A DNA stretch of 5,885 nt from Deltaproteobacteria bacterium (GTDB lineage: Bacteria; Desulfobacterota; UBA8473). Shown in pieces: positions 5,502 to 5,885 of the stretch; the first letter of the stretch is position 1; each line of letters opens with the position of its first letter. The position numbers were made by a program, and so were the translations under genes. The stretch covers positions 1 through 5,885 of the forward strand of contig DAOWME010000193.1 in NCBI GenBank assembly GCA_030643245.1, read 5' to 3'. The notes beneath the pieces were generated by a model. The model was not told the DNA's origin. It saw nothing but the letters and a program-made list of their open reading frames with translations, and searched no databases.

Positions 5502-5569
5502 TTTTCAGATCGAACAAATCTGACCTAAATCTGAGCGCCAACTTGAGGAAGTTATTTCGGCCTCGCCCC
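5502..5569. mobile_element. Truncated MITE-like element, copy 3 (one arm only, inverted)
   Basis: This 68-bp stretch is the reverse complement of the first 68 bp of copy 1 (1458-1525) with two mismatches, both in the outer end (5563 and 5566). TTA is conserved outside the end (TAA at 5570-5572 on the plus strand). The copy stops abruptly inside the palindrome, and the apex and second arm are absent. Its end reads GGGGCGAGGCCGAAAT, a third variant beside those of copies 1 and 2. It lies between convergent crotonase and AI-2E genes. Confidence 0.82.
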
Positions 5570-5598
5570 TAACGCAGTGAAATTTAATATATGGAAGT

Positions 5599-5885
5599 CT
5601 ATAGATCGTTATCAGTCGCTGTTTGTTGCGGCTCAGTCTCAGACGGTTCCGAAGATGACTTCTCCTGCAGACCAGCCAGAACAGCTTTGGCGGATGCTTC
5701 CGATCCCAACATAACGGCCATCCACCGTGTGCCTTCATTGCTGTCCAAGGCGATCTTGATGGTCATCGTCAGGGGTACGGAGAGGAACATACCTACCGGA
5801 CCGAGTACCCAACCCCAAAATACCAGGGAAACGAAGACGACGAGAGTTGACAGACCCAGGCCGCGTCCCATAAGACGGGGTTCAA
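5599..5885 (-). CDS. AI-2E/PerM-family membrane protein, C-terminal part; 5' end outside window
   Basis: The last 94 residues are present, entering from the right edge as EPRLMGRGLGLSTLVVFVSL and continuing with FWGWVLGPVGMFLSVPLTM. This is the highly conserved final membrane region of the AI-2E transporter family (TqsA, YdiK, PerM; formerly UPF0118). Family members are multi-pass inner-membrane proteins linked to export of autoinducer-2 or other solutes, or to Na+/H+ antiport; which applies cannot be told from this end. After the hydrophobic region come a cytoplasmic segment (DSNEGTRWMAVMLG) and an acidic, Gln/Glu/Ser-rich tail ending ATDNDL. The methionine at 5869-5871 is internal, since the frame is open and conserved upstream of it. 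The stop lies 26 bp from the truncated repeat; the gene is convergent with the crotonase gene. Confidence 0.88.
   Translation of the reverse strand, partial: EPRLMGRGLGLSTLVVFVSLVFWGWVLGPVGMFLSVPLTMTIKIALDSNEGTRWMAVMLGSEASAKAVLAGLQEKSSSEPSETEPQQTATDNDL

Noticed and set aside
1458..5569. CRISPR array or REP/RAYT-type palindromes
   Set aside because: The repeats are dispersed, 181 bp long and self-complementary throughout, not short and regularly spaced. They lack the short GTAG-type REP layout, and nothing links them to the transposase remnant at the left edge.
5505..5738. 77-residue minus-strand frame reaching into the truncated repeat
   Set aside because: It is out of frame with the well-conserved AI-2E protein tail and its end is encoded by the repeat.

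Overview
The window reads like a chromosomal segment of a Gram-negative anaerobe, most plausibly Desulfobacterota (the former Deltaproteobacteria). This placement is inferred from the argS-SPOR gene pair, the style of the proteins, the moderate GC content and a BadI/MenB-type crotonase. No rRNA, tRNA or CRISPR is present.

Layout, left to right. (1) Positions 2-235 (+) hold the C-terminal end of a REP-associated (Y1/IS200-like) transposase, interrupted by an in-frame TAA. (2) Positions 289-878 (-) hold a complete vapBC toxin-antitoxin operon with a near-consensus sigma70 promoter and an inverted-repeat operator. (3) Positions 1133-1429 (+) encode a small stand-alone Smr-domain protein. (4) Positions 1674-4038 (-) hold argS, followed 22 bp downstream by a membrane-anchored SPOR-domain protein. 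Their promoter lies near 4180-4207 and is preceded by a well-formed terminator that serves no visible gene. (5) Positions 4614-5450 (+) encode a crotonase-superfamily enzyme related to BadI and MenB, with its own near-consensus promoter, an inverted repeat over the promoter, and a strong 3' hairpin. (6) From 5599 to the right edge (-) is the C-terminal end of an AI-2E/PerM-type membrane protein.

The most notable content is a family of small non-coding palindromic elements in the intergenic gaps. Two full copies of exactly 181 bp (1458-1638 and 4272-4452) have perfect 23-bp terminal inverted repeats and TTA on both sides. A third, truncated copy of 68 bp (5502-5569) lies in the opposite orientation. 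The two full copies are about 90% identical, yet at three positions where they differ the change is matched on the opposite arm, so each copy keeps its own arms paired. They look like MITEs whose hairpin has been preserved. No transposase with matching ends is visible here. One copy lies between convergent smr and the SPOR gene, one between divergent argS and the crotonase, and one between the convergent crotonase and AI-2E genes, so they may also act as terminators or insulators.

The genes do not form one pathway. They are housekeeping units (argS-SPOR, smr, AI-2E protein), a toxin-antitoxin module, transposase debris and a single-gene catabolic-type transcription unit, separated by repeats.
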